Assembly: GCA_016191875.1 (NCBI GenBank)
Contig: JACPVG010000002.1
Coordinates: 50,988 to 114,987, forward strand
Source of the DNA: Chloroflexota bacterium
GTDB lineage: Bacteria; Chloroflexota; Anaerolineae; Anaerolineales; UBA11579
Direction: 5' to 3'
Length of the DNA stretch: 64,000 bases
Shown piece by piece: positions 1 to 10,042 of this stretch (position 1 is the stretch's first letter; each line of letters begins with the position of its first letter). Below the pieces are notes generated by a model. That model was not told the DNA's origin, did no database searches, and saw nothing but the letters and a program-made list of their open reading frames with translations. A program made the translations under genes and the position numbers.

Positions 1-1
1 C

Positions 2-559
2 CCGACCACCATCGGCGACAATGTGACCATCGGCGCCGGGGCGGTCATCGAGAACTGCATCATTGGAGATAACGTCAACGTCTCGCAAGGCTGCCACCTG
101 ATGCTCTCGGTGGTCGGCGATGGCGCCTTCCTTCCGTTCCGCGCCTCCCTGTTCATGACGACCCTGATGGACAACAGCATGGTGGCGCAGAACACCTGCC
201 TGCAAATGTGCGTGGTCGGCCGCAACACCTTCATCGGGGCCGGCTCCACCTGGACGGATTACAACCTGCTGCCCGCGCCCATCCGCGCCCTGGACGGGGC
301 CGGGAAACTCAGCGACGCCAACCGGGCGGTGCTGGGCGGCTGTGTGGGCCACAACTGCCGCATCGGCGCCGGCGTGGTCGTCTCGCCCGCCCGCGTCATC
401 GAATCGGACGTGGTCATCGTCGCCAGCGACGAGCGCCGCGTCATCGACCGCAACGTGCCCTACACCGAAAGCGATCACCACAAGCTGCGGGCGGCGCAAT
501 TGCACAAGCGCCTGTATGACCCCGATCGCGAAAAGAAAGTCGCCCAGGAATCCTGGTAG
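2..559 (+). CDS. Hexapeptide-repeat (left-handed beta-helix) protein, 5' end missing
   Basis: The reading frame is already open at base 2, so the gene begins outside the window; a GTG at 23 is probably an internal Val codon. The protein shows hexapeptide-type repeats (IGDNVTIGAGAVIE, IIGDNVNVSQG, VVGRNTFIGAG, CVGHNCRIGAGVVV), which fold as a left-handed parallel beta-helix, and ends in a charged helical tail. The fold occurs in sugar or acyl transferases, GlmU-type enzymes and gamma-carbonic anhydrases. No catalytic residue can be assigned from the visible part, so the substrate is unknown. The next gene starts 73 nt downstream in the same direction and may be co-transcribed. Confidence 0.8.
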   Translation, partial: PTTIGDNVTIGAGAVIENCIIGDNVNVSQGCHLMLSVVGDGAFLPFRASLFMTTLMDNSMVAQNTCLQMCVVGRNTFIGAGSTWTDYNLLPAPIRALDGAGKLSDANRAVLGGCVGHNCRIGAGVVVSPARVIESDVVIVASDERRVIDRNVPYTESDHHKLRAAQLHKRLYDPDREKKVAQESW

Positions 560-632
560 GGCTTTGACCCGCTCGCAAAACCCCAAACCGGGCAGGCGGC
601 ACGACCAGGGTTTCTGCGCAGCCGCCTGAGTC

Positions 633-1724
633 GTGGATACCTTCGCCTTCATCATCCACCCCATCGATGCCAAGCGCGACGTCAGTCGCAAATTCCCGCT
701 GCTCGGCCGGGCGCTGACCGAACGCCAGATCGATTTCTTCTCCGCGTTCTTCCCACCCGTCTATCTTTCCGAGACCGCCGCCATCACCTCGGCCGCCACC
801 CGCCGGTCGGTTAAAGGCTGGCTGCTGGCCTGCCCGCTCACCCCCCGGCGCATGCTGGAACTGCCGGTGCGCGCCGTTTACAACAAGATCATCCAGACCG
901 GCCGGATGGCCGAACGCCTGGGGGCCGGCATCCTCGGCCTGGGGGCCTTCACCTCGGTGGTCGGCGACGCCGGTCTCACCATCGCCCGGACGCTGGACAT
1001 CCCCGTCACCACCGGCGACGCCTACACCATCGCCGTGGCCGTGCGGGCGCTGGAAGAAGCCGCCGCCCAGATGGGCCTGCCGCTGGCGGAGAACCACGCC
1101 GCCGTGGTTGGAGCCACCGGCGCCATCGGCCAGGTGTGCGCCGAACTTCTGGCGGATAAGGCGGCCGAACTCACCCTCATCGGGCGGCGGGCCGAAGCCC
1201 TGGAGCACCTGTGCGCCCATCTGCGGGCCGGCGGGGCGCGCGCCCGGCTGCACACCCGCACGGACATGGACGCCCTGAAGCGCATTCCGCTCATCCTCAC
1301 CGTCACCAGCGACCTGCACGCCGTCATCCACCCGCAGCACCTGCTGCCGGGCAGTGTGGTGTGCGATGTGGCCCGCCCGCGGGATGTCTCCGCCCGGGTG
1401 GCGGCCGCCCGCGACGACGTGCTGGTCATCGACGGCGGCATGCTCGACGTGCCCGGCAACCCGGACTTCAACTTCGATTTCGGCTTCCCATCCGGCAAAG
1501 CCTACGCCTGTATGGCCGAAACCATCGCCCTGGCGCTGGAAGGCCGCCTGGAGGATTACACCCTCGGCAAGCAAATTGCACGCGCCCAGGTGGAGGAAAT
1601 TGATACAATAGCAGGGAAACACGGCTTCCGCCTGAGCGGATTCCGCTCCTTTGAGCAAGCCGTCACGCCCCAACACATCCAACGCGTGCGCGACCATGCG
1701 CAGCGCGCCCGTCGCAACGTTTAA
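633..1724 (+). CDS. Acyl-ACP reductase-like NAD(P)-dependent dehydrogenase (COG5322 type)
   Basis: A 363-residue protein with a GTG start. The middle carries a Rossmann motif GATGAIG at residues 160-166, preceded by LGLGAFTSVVGDAG (about 101-114) and VTTGDAYT (125-132). The later segment GKAYACMAE places a Cys at residue 293. These blocks resemble the long-chain acyl-ACP reductase family of cyanobacteria (AAR), whose catalytic Cys lies in a matching FACFAE context near residue 294. Known AARs reduce acyl-ACP to fatty aldehydes with NADPH; here the activity is inferred. No aldehyde-deformylating oxygenase lies in the window, so alkane synthesis cannot be claimed. The family has also been called predicted amino-acid dehydrogenase. 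A response regulator follows 13 nt downstream. Confidence 0.72.
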   Translation: MDTFAFIIHPIDAKRDVSRKFPLLGRALTERQIDFFSAFFPPVYLSETAAITSAATRRSVKGWLLACPLTPRRMLELPVRAVYNKIIQTGRMAERLGAGILGLGAFTSVVGDAGLTIARTLDIPVTTGDAYTIAVAVRALEEAAAQMGLPLAENHAAVVGATGAIGQVCAELLADKAAELTLIGRRAEALEHLCAHLRAGGARARLHTRTDMDALKRIPLILTVTSDLHAVIHPQHLLPGSVVCDVARPRDVSARVAAARDDVLVIDGGMLDVPGNPDFNFDFGFPSGKAYACMAETIALALEGRLEDYTLGKQIARAQVEEIDTIAGKHGFRLSGFRSFEQAVTPQHIQRVRDHAQRARRNV

Positions 1725-1737
1725 CGCCGGAGGTTCT

Positions 1738-2634
<897 letters not shown>

Positions 2635-2637
2635 ATC

Positions 2638-2682
2638 GTTGGCTGTAGAGGCTTATGGAAACAGGCATGCTGAACAGCCAAC
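2638..2682 (+). other. 8-bp inverted repeat after the response regulator
   Basis: GTTGGCTG at 2638-2645 and CAGCCAAC at 2675-2682 are perfectly complementary across a 29-nt loop, starting just after the stop codon of the response regulator. There is no U-run after the second arm, so it is only a weak terminator candidate. Confidence 0.3.
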
Positions 2683-2778
2683 AATTAAGAGCCGCCACAG
2701 TCATCTCTGCGAGGATATGTACCGTGCTGAATAAGCCGCCATCGCAAGACCGCATCCGGGGGGCTGCCTAAGCCACCC

Positions 2779-5700
2779 ATGCTGGATCTGGGTCTCACCC
2801 CGCTGGGAATCACGCTGCTGCTGCTGGGGCTGGCTATCCTCAGCCTGGCCCCGCTGCTGCTGCGCGCCGCGCCGCGCATCCGGCCCGGCGACGCCCCCAC
2901 CCCGCCCCTGGCCCTGCCGCTGGATGTGGCCGCCAACGAAGACGCCCTGCTCCTCATCGAGCCGGGCGGCCGGGTGGGCTATGCCAACAGCCGGGCGCGC
3001 CAGTGGTTCAACCTGGCGGAAGATGACCCGCCCAACCTGGAAAGCATGGCCCGCAACGCCCGGCCCGCCGAGACCTTCCTGAGCCTGTGCGCCACCCCCA
3101 GCCAGGCGCGCTTTACCATCGGCAAGTTCCTCGTCGAGGGCGTTTCCTTCGCCCTGCCCTACCAGGGCGAACGCGCCATCGCCCTCACCCTGCGCCGCCC
3201 GCAGCTGCTCAATATAGAGGGCCAGGCCAGCGGCGCCAACGCCCAGACCTTCGCCATCCTGGCCGAGATCAGCCAGGCCATGTCGGCCAGCCTGGACCTG
3301 GAAACCACCATCACCACCATCCTGGAAAACGTCGACCGCCTGGTGCAGTCCGATTTCTCCGAGATCACCCTGTGGGACCCGGAAACCGAAGAACTGACCC
3401 CCTATCGCTACACCTCCGGGCTGGGCGGCGCCAGCCAGTTGGAGAAGGCCCGCACCCGTTACAACGTCAACCAGGGCTATTCCGGCTACCTGATCGCCGA
3501 ACGCCGCCCGCTGCTCATCCCGGACATTGATTCCTATCTGGCGGTGCGCCCGGCGCTCGACCGCAAGGAATTCCCTTTCAAGTCCTACCTGGGCATCCCG
3601 CTGGTGGTCGGCGGCCAGCAGATCGGCACGCTGGAACTCGCCAGCCAGAAGCTCGAGGCCTTCAGCGAGACCGACCTGGAACTGCTCATGCTGCTCTCCG
3701 GGCAGGCGGCCGTGGCCCTGCAGAACGCCATCATCCATTATGAAGAGGGCCAGCGCGTGGCCGAGATCAGCGGGCTGGCCGAACTGGCCAAGGTCGGCAG
3801 CGCCATCCGCGACCAGCACACGCTCTTCGAGCGCCTCACCGAAAGCATCGCCACCCTGCTGGATGTCGAGATCATCGGCTTCCTGATGTACCTGGAAGGC
3901 GAGCGCGCCCTCCAGGGCCAGGTGCCCTTCAAGGGCCTGCCGGAAGAATTCGTCCGGCTCTACCGGGGCGAGATCGGCGTCGGCAGCCCGGCCGAGCGCG
4001 TCTGGGCCAGCGGCGACATCATCTACACCGACAACGCCAGCGAAGACTCGGCCCTCACCGACCTGGGCATCGCCCACCTGGCGCTGGCGGCCGGCATCGA
4101 GCGCACCGCCCTCATCCCGCTGGCCGCCGGCGGGCGCACTCTGGGTTACCTGCAGGCCGCCAACAAGCGCGACGGCTCGCGCTTCAACGAAGACGACCTG
4201 CGCCTGCTCACCATCGTGGCCGGCCAGGCCGCCCCGATTCTGGACAACGCCGCCCTGATGTCCGAGAGCCGCCGCCGCGCCCAGCGCGCCGAGACCCTGC
4301 GGCGCATCGCCAGCCTGGCCGGGGCCGACGCCACCCTGGACGAGATCCTCAAGTTCTCGCTGCTGGAGGTGGCGCGCTTCTTCCAGGCCAGCCAGGCGGC
4401 CATCTTCCTGCTGGATGACGCCCGCGGCGAACTGCGCCTGCACCGCGACTCGCTGGTCGGCATCGACCCGCAACAAGCCGGCCAGTTCGAACGCTTCGCC
4501 ACCAGCGACGAAGACTACCGCCAGAGCGTGACCGCCACCGGCCTGCCCCTGCTGCTGCCCGATGTGCGCAGCCAGGAAGCCCTGCCGGCCATGTACCGCC
4601 CCCTGATTGAGGTCTTCGGCGGCCTGCGCGCCCTGATGATCGTGCCGCTCACCATCCGCGACCGCACCATCGGCGAAGCCCTGCTCGCCAGCCGCCGCGC
4701 CGGCGACTACGACCACCACGACATCCAGTCGCTGGATACCGCCGCCAGCCAGCTTGCCAACGCCATCGAACGCACCCAGCTGTACGCCCAGACCGATGAA
4801 AGCCTCCAGCGCCGGGTGGACCACCTCACGGCGCTCTCGCGCGTCAGCCGCGAACTAAACACCACCCTCAACCTGCACCAGCTCGTCCAGCGTGTCTACG
4901 ACGAGGCCATGCGCGCCACCGCCGCCAGCGGCGGCAAGATCGTCCTGTTCGACGTGGAAAAAGCCAACGGCTCCGGGGCGCGGCGCATCCTGCTCAACCT
5001 GGGCCAGGTGGAGACCGAGCACGACCGCCTCAGCCCCCTGGAAGAGCAGGTGCTCACCAGCGGCGAAGCGCTCATTGTGGACGATTTCGAACGCGGCGGC
5101 GAAGCCCCCAGCCGGCCCGGCATGCGCTCGGCCCTGCTGGCCCCCATTGCCTACCAGGACGAGGTCGCCGGGCTGGTGCACCTCTATGCCCGCCAGCCCG
5201 ACCACTTCGACAGCGTGGCTCTGGAGATCACCCAGGCGCTCGCGGTGCAGGCCGCCATCGCCCTCGGCAACGCCCAGCGTTACCAGCAGCAGGTCCTGCG
5301 CAGCGAACTGCTCAACCGCCGGGTGGAGACCTTCAACAAGCTGTTCGAGACCACCCGGGCGGTGAACCTGGAGATGCCGCTGGAAGAAGCCCTGGAGGTC
5401 ATCGCCTTCGGCATCCGCGAGGCCAACCTGTTCAACGTGGCCGTGATGTACATGTTCGACCCCGAGCACGAAGTGCTGCGCGCCGTGCAGGCCGCCGGCC
5501 TGCCGCTCGAGGCCCTGGAGCAGGCGCGCCAGGTAGTGCACCCCTGGAGCGAGATCGAGCAGTTGATCCAGCCCGACTACCTCCTGAGCGATTCATACTT
5601 CATCCCCAACGCCAGCCACCCGGCCATCCCACGTCTCGTGCCCCACACCGCCCTGGCCACTGGCGCCCTGCCGGAAGATCCCACCCAGGCCTGGCTGCCC

Positions 5701-8700
5701 GGCGATGCGCTTATCGTCCCGCTCTGGGGCGCGCGCCGCCAGCCGCTCGGGCTGATCGCCCTGGATGCCCCGCCCAGCGGCCGGCGCCCCGACCACCTTG
5801 CCATCGAAACCCTCGAGATCTTCGCCACCGAGGCCGGCCTGGTGATCGAATCGTTCCGCAAACTGAACGACCTGCGCCGGCGGGTCGATGAAATCGAGGG
5901 CCAGATCAACCGGGCCGAGCGCGCCAGCCATAACGCCCAGGAGAACCTCGGCGTCCTGCTGCACAAAGACCTGGAACAGACCCTGATTATCCAGGCGCTC
6001 TACGACCGGGCGCGCAACATCCGCGTTGGGCTGGATATCGCCGAACTGGTGAACCGCCAGCCGGACCGCGAGGCCGTCCTGCACACCCTGGGGCAGGAAC
6101 TCATCGCCCGCCTGGAACTGGACGCCGCCCTGGTGGTGGAACCCTCCAGCAGCGGGCCGCGGTTGCTCCACAAACTGGGCAGCCTGCCGGAGACCGCCAA
6201 CCCGCAGGCGCTGCTCGGCCAGCGCAACCCGCTGCGCCAGACGCTGCTCAACGGCGAACCGATCCTCGTCTCCGACATTGACCAGAACCCGGAGTGGCAA
6301 AACACGCCCCTGCTCAAGAACCTCAACGCCAAAGCCTTCGTCACCCTGCCGGTGTCCTCCAACGGCCATGTGGATGCCGCCGTGCTGGCGGTCAGCCATG
6401 CGCCCTTGCCAGCCTTCACCGATGAAGACCGCCAGGTGTTCGACCTGATCGGCAGCCAGGTGGCCGTCGCCCTCCAGAACATCAATCTGCTCAGCGAGAC
6501 GCGCCGCCGCCTGCGCGAGGTCAACCTGCTGCTGGAGTTCAGCCAGCAACTGGGCGCGCTCAACGAGGGCCAGGTGCTCACTGCCCTGGTGGAAAGCGCC
6601 CGCCGCGCCCTGGCCAGCGCGCATGCCGGCATGGTCGCCCTGTGGGATAAGGCCCAGCAGGCGCTCGTCATCCAGGCCGCCAGCGGCTACAGCGACAACG
6701 AGATGGTCAGGAAACTCTCCTTCGCCCGCAACGAGGCCCTGCCCGGCCAGGTCTACGCCGCCGGCGCGGCCCGGCGCGTCAACGAGGTCGATTTCGCTCG
6801 CCAGTACAACCTGACCCCCGAAAAACTGCTGCTCTACCGCGAGGCCACCGGCGGGCGCGTGCCGGTCTCCAGCATGCTCATCCCCATCAAGGCCGGCGAG
6901 CAGGTCGTCGGGCTGATCACCCTGGATAACTTCAATGCCCAGGCCGCCTTCAGCCCCGAAGACGAAGCCCTGGTGACCTCGCTGGCCCAGCAGACCGGCC
7001 TGACGCTGGAAAATGCCCGCCTGTTCGAGGAATCGCGCCGCCTCAACGAACAGTTGGAGCAGCGCGTACGCGAGCGCACCGAGCAGTTGGAGCGCGAACA
7101 TCACTTCATGCAGGCGCTGCTGCGCATCTCCACCGAACTCTCCGCCAGCCTGGACCTCGACCACGTCCTCAACCGCTCGCTGGAAGCCCTCAATGAGGCC
7201 ATGAACGCCGAGCAATCCAGCATCATCATCGTGCGGCCCGGCGAGGAGAACCTCATCTACCGCGCCGGCATCGGCATTTCCGGCAGCGCCCCCACCGGCG
7301 GGCGGCCCTCCTCCTACCGGGTGGGCGAAGGTCTGGCCAGCTTCGTCATCCAGAATCGCGAACCGCTGGTCATCGCCGACCTGAGCAGCGACGAACGCTG
7401 GATCAGCGACCGCGGCGACATCGCCGTGCACCGCTCGGCCATGGTCGTGCCGCTCATCGTCGGGGCGGACGCTTTGGGCGCCCTGATGCTCTACCACCGC
7501 CAGCCGGGCCACTTCACCGCCGACCAGGTAGATGCCGTGCAGGCCGCCGCCAACCAGTTCGCCGTCTCGATCAACAACGGCGAGCTTTTCCGCCTCATCC
7601 GCGACCAGGCCGCCGACCTGGGTACCATGCTGCGCTCCCAGCAGATCGAGGCCAGCCGCTCGACGGCCATGCTGGAAGGCGTGGCGGATGGCGTGCTGGT
7701 GACCGACAGTCGCGACGCCATCACGCTCTTCAACCAGGCCGGCGAGGACATCCTGCACCTCAAACGCGCCGACGTGGTTGGCCGCTCGCTGGATAACTTC
7801 CTGGGCCTGTTCGGGGCCGCCGCCCAATCGTGGATGGCCGCCATCCGCGGCTGGTCGGAGACGCCCGCCGGGAAGGCCGGGGGCGAACAGTATTCCGAGC
7901 GTCTGCTGCTGGACGACGGGCGGGTGGTCTCTGTGCACCTCGCGCCGGTCTACACCGGCACGGAATTCCTCGGCACGGTCTCCATCTTCCGCGACATCAC
8001 CCATCAGGTCGAGGTCGACCGGCTCAAATCCGAATTCGTCGCTACCGTCAGCCACGAACTGCGCACGCCGCTCACGCCCATCAAGGGCTATGTGGAATTC
8101 ATGCTGATGGGCGGGGCCGGCGAGTTGAACGACCAGCAGCGCCAGTTCCTGGACATCATCAGCACCAACATCGACCGCCTGAGCGTGCTGGTCAACGACC
8201 TGCTGGATGTCAGCCGCATCGAGGCCGGCAAGGTGGCCCTTTCCATGCAGCCGCTCGACATGCAGGAGATCGCCAGGGAGGTCATCGAATACGTCGAGCG
8301 CAAATCGCACGAGGAGAACCGCCCGATGACCTTCCGGCTGGAGAGCCACCCGGAACTGCCCAACGCCTACGGCGACGCCGAGCGCATCCGCCAGGTGCTC
8401 AGCAACCTGGTCGACAACGCCTACCGTTACACCCCGGAAGAGGGCCGCATCGACGTGAACCTCAAGGCGGTCAACGGCTACCTGCAAGTGGATGTCAGCG
8501 ACAGCGGCATCGGCATCTTCCCGGATGAACAGCAGCGCATCTTCAACCGCTTCTATCGCGGCGAGAACCCGATGGTCATGGCCACCAGCGGCACCGGCCT
8601 GGGGCTGTCCATCGTCAAAGAACTGGTCGAAATGCACAACGGCCGCATCTGGGTCGAAAGCCGCGGCCTGCCGGGCGAAGGTTCGACCTTCTCCTTCATC

Positions 8701-8748
8701 CTGCCGGCCTACAAACCCGACCCCGAGTCACCACGGAAGGAAGGCTGA
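2779..8748 (+). CDS. Giant multi-GAF sensor histidine kinase (eight GAF units, PAS, HisKA, HATPase)
   Basis: 1989 residues, several times the usual kinase length. In order: one N-terminal membrane segment (about 5-28), a PAS-like region (50-150), eight successive GAF-like units (about 160-330, 335-500, 505-680, 685-850, 855-1040, 1090-1245, 1255-1430, 1450-1625), a PAS domain (1630-1745), the HisKA phospho-acceptor H1759 in TVSHELRTPLTPIKG, and an HATPase (about 1860-1980) with DSGIGIFPDEQQ and GTGLGLSIVKEL. A coiled-coil stretch (EQLEQRVRERTEQLERE) links GAF 7 and 8. The kinase half looks fully functional. The GAF ligands cannot be predicted. A receiver gene starts 3 nt after the stop and is the natural phospho-partner. 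The GAF repeats align end to end, suggesting growth by internal duplication. Confidence 0.95.
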   Translation: MLDLGLTPLGITLLLLGLAILSLAPLLLRAAPRIRPGDAPTPPLALPLDVAANEDALLLIEPGGRVGYANSRARQWFNLAEDDPPNLESMARNARPAETFLSLCATPSQARFTIGKFLVEGVSFALPYQGERAIALTLRRPQLLNIEGQASGANAQTFAILAEISQAMSASLDLETTITTILENVDRLVQSDFSEITLWDPETEELTPYRYTSGLGGASQLEKARTRYNVNQGYSGYLIAERRPLLIPDIDSYLAVRPALDRKEFPFKSYLGIPLVVGGQQIGTLELASQKLEAFSETDLELLMLLSGQAAVALQNAIIHYEEGQRVAEISGLAELAKVGSAIRDQHTLFERLTESIATLLDVEIIGFLMYLEGERALQGQVPFKGLPEEFVRLYRGEIGVGSPAERVWASGDIIYTDNASEDSALTDLGIAHLALAAGIERTALIPLAAGGRTLGYLQAANKRDGSRFNEDDLRLLTIVAGQAAPILDNAALMSESRRRAQRAETLRRIASLAGADATLDEILKFSLLEVARFFQASQAAIFLLDDARGELRLHRDSLVGIDPQQAGQFERFATSDEDYRQSVTATGLPLLLPDVRSQEALPAMYRPLIEVFGGLRALMIVPLTIRDRTIGEALLASRRAGDYDHHDIQSLDTAASQLANAIERTQLYAQTDESLQRRVDHLTALSRVSRELNTTLNLHQLVQRVYDEAMRATAASGGKIVLFDVEKANGSGARRILLNLGQVETEHDRLSPLEEQVLTSGEALIVDDFERGGEAPSRPGMRSALLAPIAYQDEVAGLVHLYARQPDHFDSVALEITQALAVQAAIALGNAQRYQQQVLRSELLNRRVETFNKLFETTRAVNLEMPLEEALEVIAFGIREANLFNVAVMYMFDPEHEVLRAVQAAGLPLEALEQARQVVHPWSEIEQLIQPDYLLSDSYFIPNASHPAIPRLVPHTALATGALPEDPTQAWLPGDALIVPLWGARRQPLGLIALDAPPSGRRPDHLAIETLEIFATEAGLVIESFRKLNDLRRRVDEIEGQINRAERASHNAQENLGVLLHKDLEQTLIIQALYDRARNIRVGLDIAELVNRQPDREAVLHTLGQELIARLELDAALVVEPSSSGPRLLHKLGSLPETANPQALLGQRNPLRQTLLNGEPILVSDIDQNPEWQNTPLLKNLNAKAFVTLPVSSNGHVDAAVLAVSHAPLPAFTDEDRQVFDLIGSQVAVALQNINLLSETRRRLREVNLLLEFSQQLGALNEGQVLTALVESARRALASAHAGMVALWDKAQQALVIQAASGYSDNEMVRKLSFARNEALPGQVYAAGAARRVNEVDFARQYNLTPEKLLLYREATGGRVPVSSMLIPIKAGEQVVGLITLDNFNAQAAFSPEDEALVTSLAQQTGLTLENARLFEESRRLNEQLEQRVRERTEQLEREHHFMQALLRISTELSASLDLDHVLNRSLEALNEAMNAEQSSIIIVRPGEENLIYRAGIGISGSAPTGGRPSSYRVGEGLASFVIQNREPLVIADLSSDERWISDRGDIAVHRSAMVVPLIVGADALGALMLYHRQPGHFTADQVDAVQAAANQFAVSINNGELFRLIRDQAADLGTMLRSQQIEASRSTAMLEGVADGVLVTDSRDAITLFNQAGEDILHLKRADVVGRSLDNFLGLFGAAAQSWMAAIRGWSETPAGKAGGEQYSERLLLDDGRVVSVHLAPVYTGTEFLGTVSIFRDITHQVEVDRLKSEFVATVSHELRTPLTPIKGYVEFMLMGGAGELNDQQRQFLDIISTNIDRLSVLVNDLLDVSRIEAGKVALSMQPLDMQEIAREVIEYVERKSHEENRPMTFRLESHPELPNAYGDAERIRQVLSNLVDNAYRYTPEEGRIDVNLKAVNGYLQVDVSDSGIGIFPDEQQRIFNRFYRGENPMVMATSGTGLGLSIVKELVEMHNGRIWVESRGLPGEGSTFSFILPAYKPDPESPRKEG

Positions 8749-8751
8749 CCC

Positions 8752-9129
8752 ATGGCAAAGATACTCATCGCCGAAGACGAACGCGACATCCGCGATCTGA
8801 TCACGTTCACCCTGCGCTTTGCCGGGCATGAGGTCGTCCCGACCGCCAATGGCGAAGAGGCCTTCCTGAAGGCCCAGGAGATCCTGCCGGACCTGATCAT
8901 GATGGACGTGCGCATGCCGCGCATGACCGGCTACGAAGCCTGCAAGAAGATGAAGGAGATCGATGCCCTCAAGCCCATCCCGGTGGTGTTCCTCTCGGCC
9001 AAAGGTCAGGAGAGCGAAGTGGCCGCCGGGCTGGAGGCCGGCGCGGTCGAATACATCCTCAAACCCTTTGCGCCCGACCAGTTGGCCGCCAAAGTGAGGT
9101 CCCTGCTGGAGAAATACGCCCAGAAGTGA
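8752..9129 (+). CDS. CheY-like single-domain response regulator
   Basis: 125 residues consisting of one receiver domain: E8/D9 acidic pocket, phospho-acceptor D52 in MMDVRMPRMTGYE, S82 in FLSAKG, and K104 in YILKPF. There is no output domain, so it probably relays phosphate or acts by protein-protein contact. The ATG is 3 nt after the stop of the giant GAF kinase, with AAGGA at 8739-8743 as ribosome site, so the two are translationally linked. This is the obvious target of that kinase. The next gene, a hydrolase-fold protein, begins 31 nt later. Confidence 0.95.
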   Translation: MAKILIAEDERDIRDLITFTLRFAGHEVVPTANGEEAFLKAQEILPDLIMMDVRMPRMTGYEACKKMKEIDALKPIPVVFLSAKGQESEVAAGLEAGAVEYILKPFAPDQLAAKVRSLLEKYAQK

Positions 9130-9160
9130 ACCGGGACTGCCGGAGCACTGCGAACACACC

Positions 9161-9946
9161 ATGAGCGCCATCATCATCGAAGACCGCATCGTCCATTACG
9201 AGGTCCTCGGCCGCGGCAAGCCGGTCATCTTTTTGCACGGCTGGGTCGGTTCGTGGCGTTATTGGATTCCCACCATGCAGGCCGCTTCGGTTTCCTACCG
9301 CGCCTACGCCATCGACCTGTGGGGTTTCGGCGATACGGCTAAATCGGCCGACAAGTACAGCCTGGAAAACCAGGCCAGCCTGCTCGACCGCTTCCTGAAC
9401 GAGATGGGCATTGCGAAGGTCGCGCTGGTGGGGCACGGCCTGGGGGCGGTGGTGGCGGCCATGTTCGCCGCCCAGCACCCCTTCGTGGTGGACCGCACCA
9501 TGGCGATCGGCATGCCGTTCTCGGCCGGCGACATGAACGAACGCCTGGCCGGTTCCGGCGCCAGCGACCTGGCCGCCTGGCTGCTGGCCCAGGGCCCGGC
9601 CACCGAAGCCGCCCGCGCCGAAGCCCCCAAGGCCGACGACCAGGCCATCCGCGCCACGCTGGAAGAGCTCCGCGGCATCGACATGGCCGCCATCTACCGC
9701 CAGATGCAGACCGCCACGCTGATCGTCCACGGCCAGACCGACCCGGCCATCACGCCCCCCAGCCCGGATAACGGTGCCCTGCCGGGCAGCAGCCACCTGA
9801 TCATCTTCGACGACTGCGGCCACTTCCCCATGCTGGACCAGCCCAACAAGTTCCACCGCCTGCTCAACGACTTCCTCGACCTGGCCTCGGGCGAGAGCCC
9901 GCAGCAGCTCCAACTAAAGGAGGAGTGGAAACGCCGAGTAAGGTAG
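9161..9946 (+). CDS. Alpha/beta-hydrolase-fold protein lacking the nucleophile Ser
   Basis: 261 residues with the alpha/beta-hydrolase core: oxyanion-loop HGW at 26-28, IDLWGFGDT (51-59), nucleophile elbow region at 91-95, candidate acid D194 in HGQTDPA and base H221 in DDCGHFPMLDQP. The elbow reads GHGLG where the family has GxSxG, so residue 93 is Gly and the usual Ser/Cys/Asp nucleophile is absent although D and H remain. Either this is a non-catalytic member with a sensory or scaffolding role, or it uses unusual chemistry. It follows the kinase-receiver pair by 31 nt on the same strand, which fits a signalling partner. Confidence 0.9.
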   Translation: MSAIIIEDRIVHYEVLGRGKPVIFLHGWVGSWRYWIPTMQAASVSYRAYAIDLWGFGDTAKSADKYSLENQASLLDRFLNEMGIAKVALVGHGLGAVVAAMFAAQHPFVVDRTMAIGMPFSAGDMNERLAGSGASDLAAWLLAQGPATEAARAEAPKADDQAIRATLEELRGIDMAAIYRQMQTATLIVHGQTDPAITPPSPDNGALPGSSHLIIFDDCGHFPMLDQPNKFHRLLNDFLDLASGESPQQLQLKEEWKRRVR

Positions 9947-10042
9947 TACTCCTCCGGTACGGTTCTGCTCTTCCCGCCCCCCGTTTCGCCGTTACAATTG
10001 TTCCTTGACTTGCACCCCGCTCGCATTGGAGGCGAACCTGCC

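Noticed and set aside
5593..8637. A 1014-codon open frame on the minus strand inside the giant kinase gene
   Set aside because: It is the antisense of a gene with strong codon bias; the translation is rich in His, Gly, Val and Gln with no family signature, as expected for antisense of GC-rich DNA.
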